From Salminus brasiliensis (lineage: Eukaryota; Chordata; Actinopteri; Characiformes; Bryconidae): a stretch of DNA of 64,000 nt. The stretch is taken from the NCBI RefSeq assembly GCF_030463535.1, contig NC_132899.1, positions 16,656,490 through 16,720,489 of the forward strand, in the 5' to 3' direction. Position numbers and translations under genes: made by a program. The notes under the pieces were generated by a model. That model saw only the letters and a list, made by a program, of their open reading frames with translations. It was not told the origin of the DNA and did not search any database. Positions 12,709 to 30,110 of the stretch are shown here, one piece after another. Within the stretch, counting starts at the first letter, position 1. Every line of letters starts with the position of its first letter.

Positions 12709-15700
12709 TTATTTTTGGTTTCCTCCTGTGTGCTTCAAGAGCAGTATGACCATCTCCTCAATTCTGTCAATCTAGGGGGAAAACCAGGTGGTTAAATATC
12801 TTGTGGATGGTTGAAATAACACACTGCATCTCAAAAAGAGTAGGAAACATTCTCTCACCTTTTGCTTTAGGGCATCACAGCAGCATAAAGGAACTGGAAC
12901 TTAAAAAAAAAAAAAAAAATTAAACCATGCGAATGAAGCAGGCTACTATAAGAAGGCTATCCATCATCACTGAAAACAGACCTCCAAGCTCACAAAGGAT
13001 TATAAGAAATGACTAATCTATAATCTAAAATGCTAATCTATGAGAACGACTTATCTAGTTATAACTATGCCAACTGTTGCATTTCTTAACCGGATCTGCA
13101 TGTTCTTGACCAATATAATCCACCGACACCCACCACTACTGTCGCCCTTTGAACCCGCAGTGGCCTGTAGGTCCTTTTTTTCCACACTGTTCATCACAGT
13201 CTTCGTTTTTTCTGAAATCAGACATAATAAAAGTTGGATAACTGCTCCTGTACATATGATGACAAGGCTCCATGCTAAATAACAGCTTTGGGCCACAGAC
13301 GAAGATTCCAGGTGGTACAGCACCTGTGCACTGAAGCTGCATAATCTGCATTTCTATGGCAGAGAGCTCATAATGTTTTTCTCAGTTCTAACACAGCTCT
13401 TAAACTAGCTTTAACAATAAAACATTTACTTAAACTATTAGCATGTAGGACCACAGAATGCACAGTTTATTGAGCCCAAATCAAGCAATACTTCACTAGT
13501 ACTATAGCAGATCAGGTCCTCAGAAGAGTGACCAATAAAAGCACTGATGCAAAGCATGCATGCATTCAATTTCCACTGACTTTCCGTGCATATTAGTGAT
13601 GGAGATATCGTTTTTCTCTGCTAAATAGAGCTGGTTGGACATCTTTCTGTTTATGCTAAAAAGGGGCAGCACTCCTTTTGTAATTCTGACAAACTGGTTA
13701 TCTGCTAAAGGTTAACAGACAAATTAATGCAAATATAGCTACTGAGAAGTAACCATTGAAATAATCCATGAAAAGCTATATGCATAGTATTTCTAGCTAG
13801 TACTTACATGGTAGCAATTAACATAGTGACAATAACCTACACATACTACACAACGTTATTTATGTTATAGCAGGTTTTCACACTGGGATCAAAAGCTGTT
13901 TGCGACATTTAAAACTAAAACATTGACTTGGAATTAACTTGCAATAAACCGTCCTATATTTAATCGTAAATAAAATAAATAAAAGTATTTATTAATAAAA
14001 TTCTTATTAATCTCCTGGCTGACGTACCAATCTCTGGACTTCTGAGTTTGGGCTTCTCAGTGTCTAAAGATGTGTGTCCTGTAGGCATGGCTGCCCTGCC
14101 AGCCTGAGGCCGGCCCTGAGACACAACATGCTTCTCCTGGGTCACCTCGTCTGTTCTTGCTTTGACAGGAGGTTTCCTCAAGGCTCCCAGAATAATAGAG
14201 TTGATGTTTCCTCCCTGGCCTGAGTGCTGGGTAAGCATCAGCAGGTTAAAGTTGCCATCAAAACCCTGTACAGAGGCCAGTATCTTGTTTCTCAGCTGAA
14301 CCCCAAAGAGTTTAAGGACCTCAGGAGGCCAGACAGTAGGGAAGTTCTCTTTACCTAATAAAAAAAACAGAAATAAAAATATTATACACGAACAAATCTA
14401 AACAACAAACATGTTACTTTTGAGATATGACTGCCCTACTAGTGTTATTACCTGCAAGAGCACACCTGGCAATCTGAAAAGGGTGCTGCAGAAGCTCTTT
14501 AGGGATCGGTAAGATACTGGAGATAGGAATCCTCTCGCAATTCCCGTAATCTGCATAAATCACATTTACATGTGTGCTTGTTGTGTCCAGTACCACAGCT
14601 CTGTACCAATTCTTGTCACCTGTTTAAGAAAACCATTTAGGACATTTTCACTTGATTGCACAGTCCTTTTTAAAATCATCAGGTAGCTAATAAATACAAC
14701 TTAGAAAGATCCTTACAGGGGACCTTTAACTGCTGCTCTATGAAGACGGAAAAATACCTAATGAACCAAATTGTTTAAAAGTAGCAATATGTCCAACTCT
14801 CTACATTCTCTCTACGGTGGAATGCTCACTACAATTCCTCCCTCCTCACTGTGGTTTAAGAGTAAACTCACACACAAGCAGTGTATAATTATTTTAGGAC
14901 AGACATGGAATTACTGACTTAGGCTGGAATTTGCCACTGCATTTGTACAATGGCGTCTTTCCTGGGATTTTAATGATCTTTAAGCGTCACCTGGAGTTTC
15001 AGGGGGAAAACTCATTTCGCTTTAAACAAAAATTCCAGTCTGTTATTAAAGTAATTTCACACATGCTCAGGAAAATAATTGTTACAACTATTTCTGCAAA
15101 GCAAAACAGCACTAACACCCTATAGTACAACATTAGTGATATGACTCTTGGCTCTTGTGTTTCAGTGTGAATAACCTGAGAACTGCGCGCAGCAAGCTGC
15201 TCCAGGTAAAGGAATGCTCTGGTTGGGCACCGTCTGCCTGCTGCAGTACTTTGCCACATCTGTCATGACAGCCTGCAACACCTCTATGTTTGCTGCAGTG
15301 CAAAGGAATAAGTGATTAAACTTCAGACACACAAAACAAACTAGTAGCGAGACCAAGTTTTCTTCTCACCCTCTCTAGGATTCATCACATAGAAGAGACC
15401 TGGATTGGTCACTGCTGCCACCTGTGGCTGAAAAGTTTCTTGTTTAGGTAACCCCACCGTCTTCCAGTCCAAAACAAAGGAAGCAACTACAGAGGAAGAA
15501 ATGTCATAAATAATGACAGTAACAACCACAACAAATAGTAATAAATTACTTCTACTATAGCTCAGAAACTCTACTATTAGAGTACAAACTTCAACATCAG
15601 TTCTGGAAAACCAAGGCATTTAACTCGTCTCGTAATTATACAGTTCTCTGAAAAGCTCTATAATGCCAAGCTCAGACTAAACAATACCTTTGTGTTTCAT

Positions 15701-18700
15701 GATGTTCACTATGTTTATGGCACACATTGTGCTAGAAATTTTTGTGGTGATCATTGTTTGAGAGTTTGGAATCGCGACGCGTTTGATGACTATCATTGTT
15801 CACGTCCTTGCGTGAGTTCGTAGGTCCTTCATAATGAGTTCATAAATGTTTCATTATACAGCAGCTCCAATGACTGACAATACTGGCTGAATTTATGCAG
15901 TCTGAACTTGGCATAAGGCATGTAGATCAAAGACGTGATCAAAACATGGTGCAGTCTTCCATGACTAACATTTGAAAAAAGAGCTTAGAAAAATACTGTG
16001 CATTCACTTGAGGTGTGGTTGGACTGTGATGGGGCAGCTTCTTGTCTGGCGATGCTAGCTGGCTGCTCGGCAAGTGATGGTTTTTCAGTCTGCCCTGCTG
16101 CCTGTGCAGAGGACGTCTCTTTCAGATCATTGGGTCTGTTTTGTTGGGCATTTTTGGGTTTATTCTCCTGTCCTGAAGGTTTGGCAAGCTGTTCTGAGAA
16201 AAGCACAGCAGTAATGTTTTGGCCACTGCACTTCAACTCCACCCCATATCCCTTCTCAGTGATGGAAAGCACTTTGCCACTGAGCTGCTTCCCTGCACAC
16301 AATTCCTGGAACCTCTGAACTGCAGTCTCCTTCCACTGGCCTCCCACAGGCTCAACACCTGCAGACAGATTATTGGAGCATAAAACATGCAGTATATTAA
16401 TATTCCAGGCAAAAAAAAACAAAAAACAAAAAAACAAAAAACAAAAAAACAAAACCCATGCACTTGCACACACACTGACATACCTGCAAGCGTACAGCGT
16501 ATAGCCTGGAAAGGGAGTTTAAGCAGGCTAGGGTCAATGGCTCTGAGATGGGTCACCTCTACTTCACAAGAGTTCCCATAATCCACAAAGTATACTTTAG
16601 CCTTTCCTTCACCCTCCACACTCTGCACCATGCCCCTGTACCAGCTGCCATCTCCTACACACACAGATTACAGAACTACACATTGAACAGTTTAAACAAG
16701 TTCAAGCCAATTAAAGACAAACAGACGTTAAGACGTTACAAGTAGCAAAGTGGAGGAGATGCAACTGACCGCTGAAGAGAGCGCAGCAGGGTTTTCCTAC
16801 AGCAGGGCTGAAAGTAGTCTTCTCTGTCTCACAATGCTTCGTAAGAGCAGAGGACAACTCTCCCAAAGTCTGCATGTCTGTCAATCACATAATATGAAGG
16901 AACATCCCTGACACCGGACTCCTCAACGCAGACAGAATTACACTGCAGTTCATGCACTACACACTTTGGCTCTGACAGAACAGTTCAGCAGGATGAGCAA
17001 CTATACCTTCTGCATTATAATTATAGCAGTAGAATTCACCGGGATTCTCTAGTACACTGATCACCAGCACCACCTCCTGGCCATCAATGGGAAGCTCAGC
17101 ACAAGACCACTCCAACTTGTCCACAGCTAGAGGATTAAGACACATGAGCGCTCAAAAATGTCAGTTAGCAATAACAAGTAACACTGCTATCATGAACAAA
17201 ACAAAAGGAATATCCTCATATATAGTTTAGATTTACCAGGAGTTTCAGAGACAACAACTTTAGCTACTTCTTTTATTGTCTCTGAATCTTCCACAGCAGC
17301 ATATCCTGTAGCAACCAGTATCTCAGCTATATTAGCCTGAGGATCACTGGACTCGTCGATCATTGAAACCAAAGCCATTCCTTCTTGCTCTCCAAGGACC
17401 TTCACTTGGATGAACCGGTTACAAACCAATCGTTTCAGCATCAATATCACGTCCTCTGACCATACGTCTGCGGTAGACTTAATACCTGTAACAACAAATA
17501 ACAATAATATTGTCCAGGATAGATCCCATCATTTTACCTTGTTAATATCAATGGTTCTATATCATTAACCTGCTTATTTCTTTGTCCATTTATTTATTTA
17601 CAGTTTTACTACCACACTATCGAGACACAGAGAAGTCTATAATTAGCATGTAACAGATCTTGGAGATGGCAGTGTTCAAACATATTTCTCATAATGCTAC
17701 GGTTTTAGCTTCTTCTACTCAAACACAGTTGCCTGGGAGTGAGGGACCCCATGAAAAAATGAAAGCCAAACAACTCTGCATTACCTGCTAGGGCACAGGG
17801 AATTGCCTGAGAAGCCAAAGCCAACAGCTCCACACAAATGGGTCGCAAATGAATCAACGTAACTTCTTCTGAGTTCCCAAAGTCTACGTAACCCACACAA
17901 ACTCGATCCTCAGATGAATATGCTAGAACTTTGGCCCTATACCACTGGTTGTCCTCTGTAGAGCAAACAGAGAGGGAAAAAAACTTATGACTATATTAAA
18001 ACTAAGCATAACAATTCCACCAAATTGCTCTTATGCTCCTAAAAGAAAACACATTCAATACTGTAAAAACTATTGGGAAAACATACACTAACCAAAAAAA
18101 GATGAACAGGTCTAGGAACTGCTATTTGTAGATTATGGTAAAGCCTAACCTCACCTGAGAAAAGAGAACAGCAGACCGTTCCAGGAGCAGGCCTAAAGTT
18201 CTCACTGGCTGGGGTCTTTGTACAATGTTCCCTCAGACTCATTTGTAACTGTTGGATAGCACCTGCACAGGCAAACCCAATTCCCAAAAACCTCAATGCA
18301 AATTACAATTCCATGAGTATACATTAACTCTGATTGTAGCCATAAAACATCTAGCAATCAATGTAAACATTATTGCAAACAATATCTTGAGAACTGTTGT
18401 CACAGCTGTATAAGGACTGCCAGGATTCTTAATTGCACCTAGCAGGTAAAATAAATTACTTACTGGCATTTTCTAGCTTTTGGCAGATGATCTCTGAAGG
18501 TGACTGAAGATGGGTGACTATGGCTGTGAAAGTATCTCCCACTACTTGGGTCAGGGGCTCTGGTGGCTGAGCCTCAATGTTTTTATTCTTTCCAGTGGAA
18601 AAACGCGTGAAGTTCTCAAAAGAGGCTGTCATTAAAGAGTCTTAAAAAACAATAAAAGCACAAAAAAGACACTGAATAATTACACTCAATACTCTATGTA

Positions 18701-20853
18701 AAATACATCACTGAAATCACACAAAACTTACTGATATCTTGTTTAGTCCGTGGTTTAGTAGGGGTGCCCTCTGTCATGGCATACCCCTGATCGATCAGAA
18801 AAGTACTCAGGTTTTTACCTTTGGGAAGAATAAAAAAGGTTTAGCATCTAAATAGTGCCTAATCATAAGATGACCATTTCAAATAAATATATTTTACCAA
18901 GTGTGGACAGAGAGAAATCTACTGCAAGCAGGGCACCACTGTTCATGATGTCCATCACAATGAAGTTTAGGTTCTTTCCTGCTACAAGTTGTCTCACAGC
19001 AATAGCGCATTCGCCCGTCCAGCTCCCCGTTAGCGCAGTTACCCCAGCAACACAGCACTGTAAAGCCTGCCCAGTTCAGAGACCAACATGTGAGATCTGA
19101 TATGAACCAGCAAACAATGTTCTACCAGAGCAGGGAGAAGAGGGGAAAACCCCCCCACACACACAACTTACACACGGCGGCGCAAGATCAATGCTTTCTG
19201 CCAGGGGACGAATCTGATCAAATGTAACATCTTCCTCGTTTCCAAAGTCTATGTAGAGTACTTTCGCAGTGAGGCGATCCAAATCAACAGACTCAACTTC
19301 ACCTCGATACCAATTCTATATTGGAGAAGAAGGAAATGAAAAAGTACCATGGTCATCCAAGACTGAATGAAAGAAAAATTCATCTGCAGATTCTTTCTAA
19401 ATATCGTCTTAATAAACGGAACCAATTTAAACTCTTCTCCAGCTATTAACCTGATCTAGAGAGAATTTGACTGCACAGAGTTCCCCAATTTCAGGCTTGT
19501 ACTCGGCTGCATGTGAGCTGCCATAGGTCTTCTGCAACCTCACGGTGATGGAAGTCAGAGTCTCAGTCATCTCCACCGACTGGATGTGGATGAAAAACTT
19601 TCCTGGATTCCTTAGCTCCACCACAGTCCCCTTAAAAGACACAGAATTGATGTGCAATTATGGAAAAAGCTGAAACGCCAAAACAGAAGACTTAAATTTA
19701 ACATACCTGCACTTCATCTCCTCTGGAGATGTCATTCTTGCGTAAATCATGCAAGAAAACTCTCTTCAACTGAACTACATCATTGTTTGCCTGTAAGGAA
19801 AAGTCCGTGCATGAATACACACTATGGATTTTAAAACATCTTTACAATATCAACCCGAATACAGGTAAAACAATACCTTGGACTTTAAGACACTAGGCCC
19901 ACTTCCGCCAGGCATGGTCAAGAGCTCCTTTGGTTCATCACTGGTTGAACGTCAGAGACAACCCAACACATACAACATTACCATAGAGCATAAAATGCAA
20001 AAAATGATCTTAGAAGATCAACTTAACCAGTACCTTGCATTGTTCTCTGAAGAGCTTGGTTTACATACATGGCGATGGGCCTTCCAGTCCTCTGACTGAC
20101 ACGCTACAGAGCAGTAGCATGTCTTTCGGCACCGTGTGCACCTGAGAATACCTAAGACACAAAACCAGATTAGTGACGTAGTGAATATAGGGGTTTGGTA
20201 TGGTTTGACAAGCACTGCACTTTTTAGATGTCAGAGAGCTGACAAATTAACAGACCACAACTGGGTTAAATGCATGCAAGAGAACAGAATGGCCAATATG
20301 GAGGTCATGTACATATATTGTACAATAAGTTGATAACGTAATTATTATCTAGCAAATAAAATGTTAAGCACATACCTTGTTGACTGCAGTAATTACATAG
20401 CTTCACCATCAATGGGGCAGGCAAGAGTCCATCTCTCTGTGAAACAAACACACTTCAGGTTCATGTCATATTAAAAAGAATACAGTGGGAAATCATTATT
20501 CTGTAAGTAAAACTGTATTGTGTAATGTAATAAACAAGTCACATACAGCATTGGTGTCCTGCGCTGCCACCAAAGCAGTTTCCTTTCTGTCGGCTTCAGC
20601 TTTCAACACTAAATCAAAGTAAATGAAATGTTACCAAACATGCATCGTGGACTACATTGTGCGCACACACTATACTCTATATCTGCACCATACCATCTAG
20701 GCTCTCATTTGTCAGAGGCCATTCTTGTGGTAAACTGATGCTTTGTTCAGTAAACACCGGACTCAGATTCCTTGTCATCAAACCAGGACCCGTTGCAGGT
20801 CTTCTCAAAGGAAGGTTTGGTCTAACCAAGGATGGTGAAAAGGCACGATTCAT
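12709..20853 (-). CDS. tdrd1: Tudor domain-containing protein 1, complete
   Basis: 24 coding exons, all GT-AG, phases consistent, 3417 bases (1138 codons plus TAA): 20694-20853, 20547-20608, 20376-20436, 20034-20151, 19877-19940, 19707-19790, 19451-19630, 19172-19315, 18898-19066, 18732-18818, 18464-18640, 18155-18262, 17785-17955, 17237-17485, 17007-17126, 16770-16877, 16484-16654, 16008-16358, 15370-15486, 15176-15292, 14452-14619, 14028-14354, 12859-12899, 12709-12771. The ATG follows an acceptor at 20875 and opens MNRAFSPSLVRPNLPLRR. A MYND zinc finger spans about residues 86-128. Four extended Tudor domains have cores at about 244-291, 472-528, 688-744 and 940-995, each with WYR and a D(F/Y)GN strand. 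Known role: a nuage scaffold that binds symmetrically dimethylated arginines on PIWI proteins, needed for the piRNA pathway and transposon control in germ cells. Length is close to the zebrafish protein as I recall it (about 1175). No missing Tudor signature and no frame damage. Confidence 0.96.
14452..14619 (-). other. tdrd1: Tudor domain 4 core exon of tdrd1
   Basis: This 168-base exon has phase 1 borders. It encodes DKNWYRAVVLD, VIYADYGNCERI and ends IARCALAG. The preceding 117-base exon (15176-15292) ends CCAQFS. It is the last Tudor core; a 109-codon exon and two very short exons complete the protein. Confidence 0.9.
16484..16654 (-). other. tdrd1: Tudor domain 3 core exon of tdrd1
   Basis: This 171-base exon has phase 1 borders. 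It encodes DGSWYRGMVQSVEG, YFVDYGNSCEVEV and ends IRCTLAG. The preceding 108-base exon (16770-16877) ends CCALFS. It has the same layout as Tudor 2. The next exon (16008-16358) carries a low-complexity insert rich in Gln, Ser, Ala and Lys. Confidence 0.9.
17785..17955 (-). other. tdrd1: Tudor domain 2 core exon of tdrd1
   Basis: This 171-base exon has phase 1 borders on both sides. It encodes DNQWYRAKVLAY, then VGYVDFGNSEEV and ends IPCALAG. The preceding 108-base exon (18155-18262) ends CCSLFS. The aromatic-cage and DFGN positions are intact. Confidence 0.9.
19172..19315 (-). other. tdrd1: Tudor domain 1 core exon of tdrd1
   Basis: This 144-base exon is phase 0 at both ends and encodes NWYRGEVESVD through VLYIDFGNEEDV and QIRPL. 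It is the Tudor barrel core with the usual Trp/Tyr and Tyr/Phe cage positions. The flanking exons 19451-19630 and 18898-19066 supply the staphylococcal-nuclease-like part. Unlike Tudor 2-4, its exon borders are phase 0 and shifted relative to the WYR motif. Confidence 0.9.
20034..20436 (-). other. tdrd1: MYND zinc finger exons of tdrd1
   Basis: Two exons (20376-20436 and 20034-20151) encode CNYCSQQ joined to ILRCTRCRKTCYCSVACQ, then a W-K-x-H-x4-C ending. Seven cysteines and one histidine sit in the order and spacing of a MYND finger that binds two zinc ions. In TDRD1 it lies N-terminal to the Tudor array and is thought to mediate protein contacts. The finger is split by an intron after its first Cys pair. 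Confidence 0.93.
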
Positions 20854-21549
20854 TATGCCTGTGCTGCAATGCTATCTGAAAAACAAAGAAAATATCAAAT
20901 TCAATTTTTATAAAACTAGATAGAATAGAATAGAATAGAAATGTGACAACATGGCAAACTAAAATCTGTGCAGCACATTAATACATGTCTACCAGTGTAC
21001 AGCCATGTCAACAGTAATGCATTTTAATGAATACAACCTTTCCTGAAAACATCACTGCAACAACCATTACATTCCAAAACGTATCATGAGCCCTTCTAGT
21101 TACTGAATTCAGCTACTTTAAGTAGTAGCAAGATTAGGTCACATCCCCAACCCCCTTCTCTCTTTTGGCTGAATACAATCAGATCCTTACAGCAATGTCC
21201 TCTGGATACAATTTAATAAGAAAATATTAAATTGCCTTCACTGCCTCATTGCACTTCAAAACATCTAATTTAAAGTAATACTGACTACCAATATTAACGT
21301 ATTAATTTGGCTGGAATGGGTAGCTAGTGTTATGGGTCTTTGGGCTTAAAACGATTCACTATTCAGAAACGCAACACTGCTGACTCTTGACTTCGCTAAA
21401 TGATGCCATTTTTTTTTTTTTTTTTTTTTTTTGGGGGGGGTTAAAATAATAATAATGATGATAACTGACCTTCTTAACTGACAACGTTCAATGTTTTTAT
21501 TTCGGTGAATCACTTTACTAACAGGGGTGCGGGGAGTCCTACACAGCCC

Positions 21550-22450
21550 AACCACGTGCGAACCTTCACTTAGCCGAAAGCTATAGCACTAGCTAAGCTG
21601 AGGCTTGTGCGCAGCTGCTGAAACACAGTTACAGTCACACACCGACTCACACTGTCTACTCAAATATGCTGAAAAACATTCACAGTCACAGTTAAAGTGG
21701 TGTCACGCTTGGGAATGACATTTGTAACGTTAGCCCCGCACTGAATGTCAATTAACTTTATCGTTAGCATTAGCCAAAATCTGCTAGCGTGAACCTGCGT
21801 TAACGCCGAGCTGAGGCCTGCTGAGAACCAACGCTAATTTGAAGCCCCTAGCGTTTCTATCTGCGACCTGTGGTTGGAGAGGATTATTATAAGTACGTTT
21901 ACGACTAAATTTACCTTTTATGTGTTTAAGAAGAGCTTACATATGGGTTGATAATGACGACACGTGGTGGCCACCTCTTTACTACTGTGAAAAGGAAAGT
22001 GCTCTAACGGTGTAACGAGACGCAAACCGAACTGGACCTTCCGGACCTAGCTAACGAGTTAGTGTGCTGGGGCGTTTCCCTGCACTGCGCACTCCAAGTG
22101 CACTTGGTGATCAAGTGAACTCTGAAGGCCGCAGAGCGGAGATGTTTTAGTACATCGCTGTTTATCAGTTCTCTCAAATTGATCATTAAAATTATTGATA
22201 ATTATCGTTGACATTGCGGCTCTGCAGACGGATATTATTGGAGCACAACGCAAGACGCTGGACCTGTAGATACATCCAAACAGCCTCAACAGACTACACC
22301 AGAAAGCTTACCGTTATCTCAAAATAGGTCCCTAAAAGGTTATGGAGCCTCTAAAGGGGACGTGGGGCAAGAAAGGCTTATCGACATTGCGTTCCATTGC
22401 AAAATGTTCAGTAAGGGTTCTGTCAGAAAGTCGCATTTCCGTCGTCCGGA
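21550..22450. promoter_or_regulatory. Divergent promoter region of tdrd1 (-) and ergic2 (+)
   Basis: This is the only CpG-containing stretch between the two divergent genes. It holds E-boxes CACGTG at 21553-21558 and 21961-21966, MYB-type TAACGGT at 22005-22011 (plus) and 22310-22316 (minus), and an ETS-like CCGGAAA near 22443. A plus-strand donor (GTTCA then GTAAGG) at 22410/22411 could end a non-coding ergic2 first exon. Minus-strand donors near 21914, 21942 and 22312 could end non-coding tdrd1 exons. The tdrd1 coding exon begins with an acceptor at 20876, so an upstream non-coding exon must exist. The choice among these sites is open. Confidence 0.45.
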
Positions 22451-22572
22451 AACATATCTGTACTAATCATTAAAATAAATGAGAGTAAATGTTGTGAAGA
22501 TCTTTACTTTGCATATTTATTAAACATGTCAAATCCAGTCCCTCTCTCTATCTGTCTATCTCTATGTATATA

Positions 22573-22605
<33 letters not shown>

Positions 22606-24566
22606 GTTTGTTTAAACATGGGTAAATATCTAATGATTGATCTGCATTAATTATAAGAATGCTGAAACTCATCAGCATCTGGAAACACCAGCCATCAGCA
22701 CCTCTCCTGAGTGACATTAGCATTGACTACATTTAGAGGGACCTAGTTGAGTCAAATACATTTTAATGAGGATGTTGCAAACATTATCTTTAAATATAAC
22801 CATTTAGTGATTTTTTACAATATAGCCACCCTTTCCCAGTCATACAGCTAGGTCCTTCCAAGATTTGATCAAGTCTGACTCCCTGGACCAATGACAGAAT
22901 GATGGTCCACCCCCTGGACGTTTTGTTCTGCAGTGACTGGTAACAGAGATTATCTCTGATGGTATCTGGATTTTGATGGCCTATGTCATCATGACCAACC
23001 ACATGACATACACTATACCAAGCCATTTAGCAATCAACCTGTGCAGTATATATTATTATTATTATATTTTATATAATGATTAGTGAGCTCATGAGAGCAC
23101 ATGAATCACACAGTGAGTTACACTGTAGGATTTGACAAGGTAATCAGAAGGTAAACTTAAGCTTTCATATCAGAAAGCAGTTTTCCCGAAATTGTCAGTC
23201 ATAAAATATGCAGTCAGCCAGGATTGATACATAGCAATGGACCAGCCTAGATTAAGGCAAGATTAAGAACACAGGACTCAACCAGCCAATCAGAACATGA
23301 TAAGATTTGACCATCTAGAATGCAATATTACGATAGCAGATTGCATTATTTAATCAGCCCATCAAAATGTGAGATTTAGTTAGCCAAGTCAATTATAAAA
23401 TACCAACAGCCAACCAGAACTCACAATTTAGCTTTAGTGTAATTTAGTGTAATGTACTTTTTCTCCACTGCAGTTAATTGAAATTACATTTCAACTTTAT
23501 ACATGCATTTCTGGGCAAGCTGAGTAATACAGAACCAGCAGTGAAAGTGAAAGAAGCATGTGAACTGATGTGCCAGTGTCATATTAATAAGTGATCATGT
23601 GGTCTATTGCTGCTCCACCTAAGTTACATAGTGCAGTTGCAGTGTTCCGGTCTAGACTGGCCAATACCAAGATGCTATTGTACCTATTACAGGTCAGAAG
23701 TCCCATAAAATTTTTAAAGCTGTTATTTTAAGGTAAAATCCCTCATAGTGTTGATTGAACATTAATATTAGTCAATATTAGTGACACTTTGTGACAATTG
23801 ATATCTGTTGCAGGTAGTAAAAGCTGGACTTGAAATGAAAGTTAGACTTTAGGGAGCATGTTTTGTTTTTAGCATGTTGTGGTTAAGTAATCCTATTTAA
23901 TCCTTAAGTAATTAGTGTAGTAATTAGTAATGGTAAGATCATCAACGTAAGTGAGTCTGTTATCCCCTGGATGGTTCACCTATCTGCTCTTAGCTCTCCA
24001 TGCTCAGAATGAGCCCACTGAATGAGTAAATCAAGGTAAAACGATATTAGTTCAGCTCTTCCTGCTTGTGAAGTACTATCTGTTTGTCAGGAAAAACCTG
24101 CTGTTTCACAATGCGGCAGTGTGGAGACAAGGTGCCTGCTTTGTGGTAGGTACAAACCTTTGTTTTGTCTTTATTTCAGATGCAGTACAAAACAGACGTA
24201 AAGTACAATTTTGACTTGCTGTGTAGTTTCTCAGTGTCTTGGTCATTTAATTGCAAATGAAAAAGTATTCATGTAGTTTACTATATTAGTTATTCTTACT
24301 ATTCTTTTGTACATGTTGTTGGGTAGCTTCTGACTAGCATGGACTCAAGTCAATGGTATAGGAGGCTGATAAGTGACACTCATAATACAAGTTTGCAGTA
24401 GTAAAATTATTAGTGTGCATATGTGTAGTTACAGTTGCCACCTCCTAACATGTATGTCAAAGTGTATACTGTTATTTTACGCTGTTTACCACAGCTTACA
24501 CTGTAAAGTTCCCTAATGTGAAGTTGGTGGTTTGCACAGGTGTACTGCAGGGGAATTATTTGAACA
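22411..24566 (+). other. Upstream region or first intron of ergic2
   Basis: About 2.1 kb with no recognised exon. It includes a GT repeat at about 22578-22604 and otherwise AT-rich single-copy-looking sequence. Acceptors just before 24541 and 24551 could join an upstream non-coding exon to the first coding exon. Confidence 0.45.
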
Positions 24567-29214
<4,648 letters not shown>

Positions 29215-29835
29215 ACAAGTTATGACCCCATGGCTGACTCTTTTATCATGACTATGATCTTCTTGTGGTGAAAATATATGAAAAATATATTGACTGTAGT
29301 AGCACAGGAGTTCCTAAACAGGAGATGCCATCCTCTGCACGTTTATGTTCTTCCTACTCTAACAAACCTGACCCAGGACACAAGGAGGAATTATGTCTAC
29401 CACCTTATAGGGTTCAGTTCCTTAACACACCTGATTAAGGCACCTAGGCCTTCAGTAGCATTTGAATGGATCTCCTGACTAGATGCCCTATTTTATGTTG
29501 ATGCATTAGGGGTCTTTGGTTGTTTACCTTAGGCCAGTGATAATTATATGAGTAATGTTACACTTTCTCCCTCAGGGCTCTCCATCAATAAGAATACTGC
29601 ATTGGTTAACTATGTTACATGTGTTTTAGCTATTGTATGTAAGTTAGACTGTTTGTTGGTACTGATTCTTTTAAAATAATCTTACTTTTTTATATTTTAG
29701 TTGACTGATCAACTTCCTGGAACTTTTTCCAGTTTTAAAAAAAGGAAAGTGCTGTTCTAGGACTTGGTTTTGTACTTTTTCTACTGACCTACATGGCCTG
29801 TAGCATGTTGTAATAAAGCCAACATGGATGCGCTG
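29215..29835 (+). other. ergic2: ergic2 3' UTR with polyadenylation signal
   Basis: The AATAAA at 29812-29817 lies about 600 bases after the ergic2 stop and is followed by a GT-rich stretch (TGTGAACACT, then TTTGTACCTG). Within it, 29310-29475 resembles a decayed MITE of the TAACACACCTGAT type. No open frame of interest. Confidence 0.6.
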
Positions 29836-30049
29836 ATACTCTTTGTGAACACTACCTCTCTTCCCTAAAGTTTGTACCTGTTTTTGATGTTATTTTTGGC
29901 ATGTCCTCTGGGACTATAAAATATATACGTTGTCGTTTTGAATAATTATTAAACACAGACGTCTAGATGATCGTGGTATGCGGTATCAGACAGACCAATA
30001 AGGCCTAATAGACCCCTTATACTGAGTTAGACAGAAACATTACCAGGCG

Positions 30050-30110
30050 TCAAAGCGCATGCGCAGTGGCTGGACTTTCCCTGCCCCCGTATCAGTCCGT
30101 TCAGCGACGA
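30050..30110 (+). promoter_or_regulatory. ccdc186: ccdc186 core promoter with NRF1-type palindrome
   Basis: GCGCATGCGC, the full palindromic NRF1 binding motif, is at 30055-30064. It lies in a short GC-rich stretch about 160 bases before a strong donor at 30224/30225. It is typical of TATA-less housekeeping promoters. The start site was not determined. Confidence 0.55.

Noticed and set aside
22004-22289. Overlapping minus-strand open frames upstream of tdrd1
   Set aside because: They lie in the promoter region, are not linked by splice sites to the tdrd1 frame, and resemble no protein.
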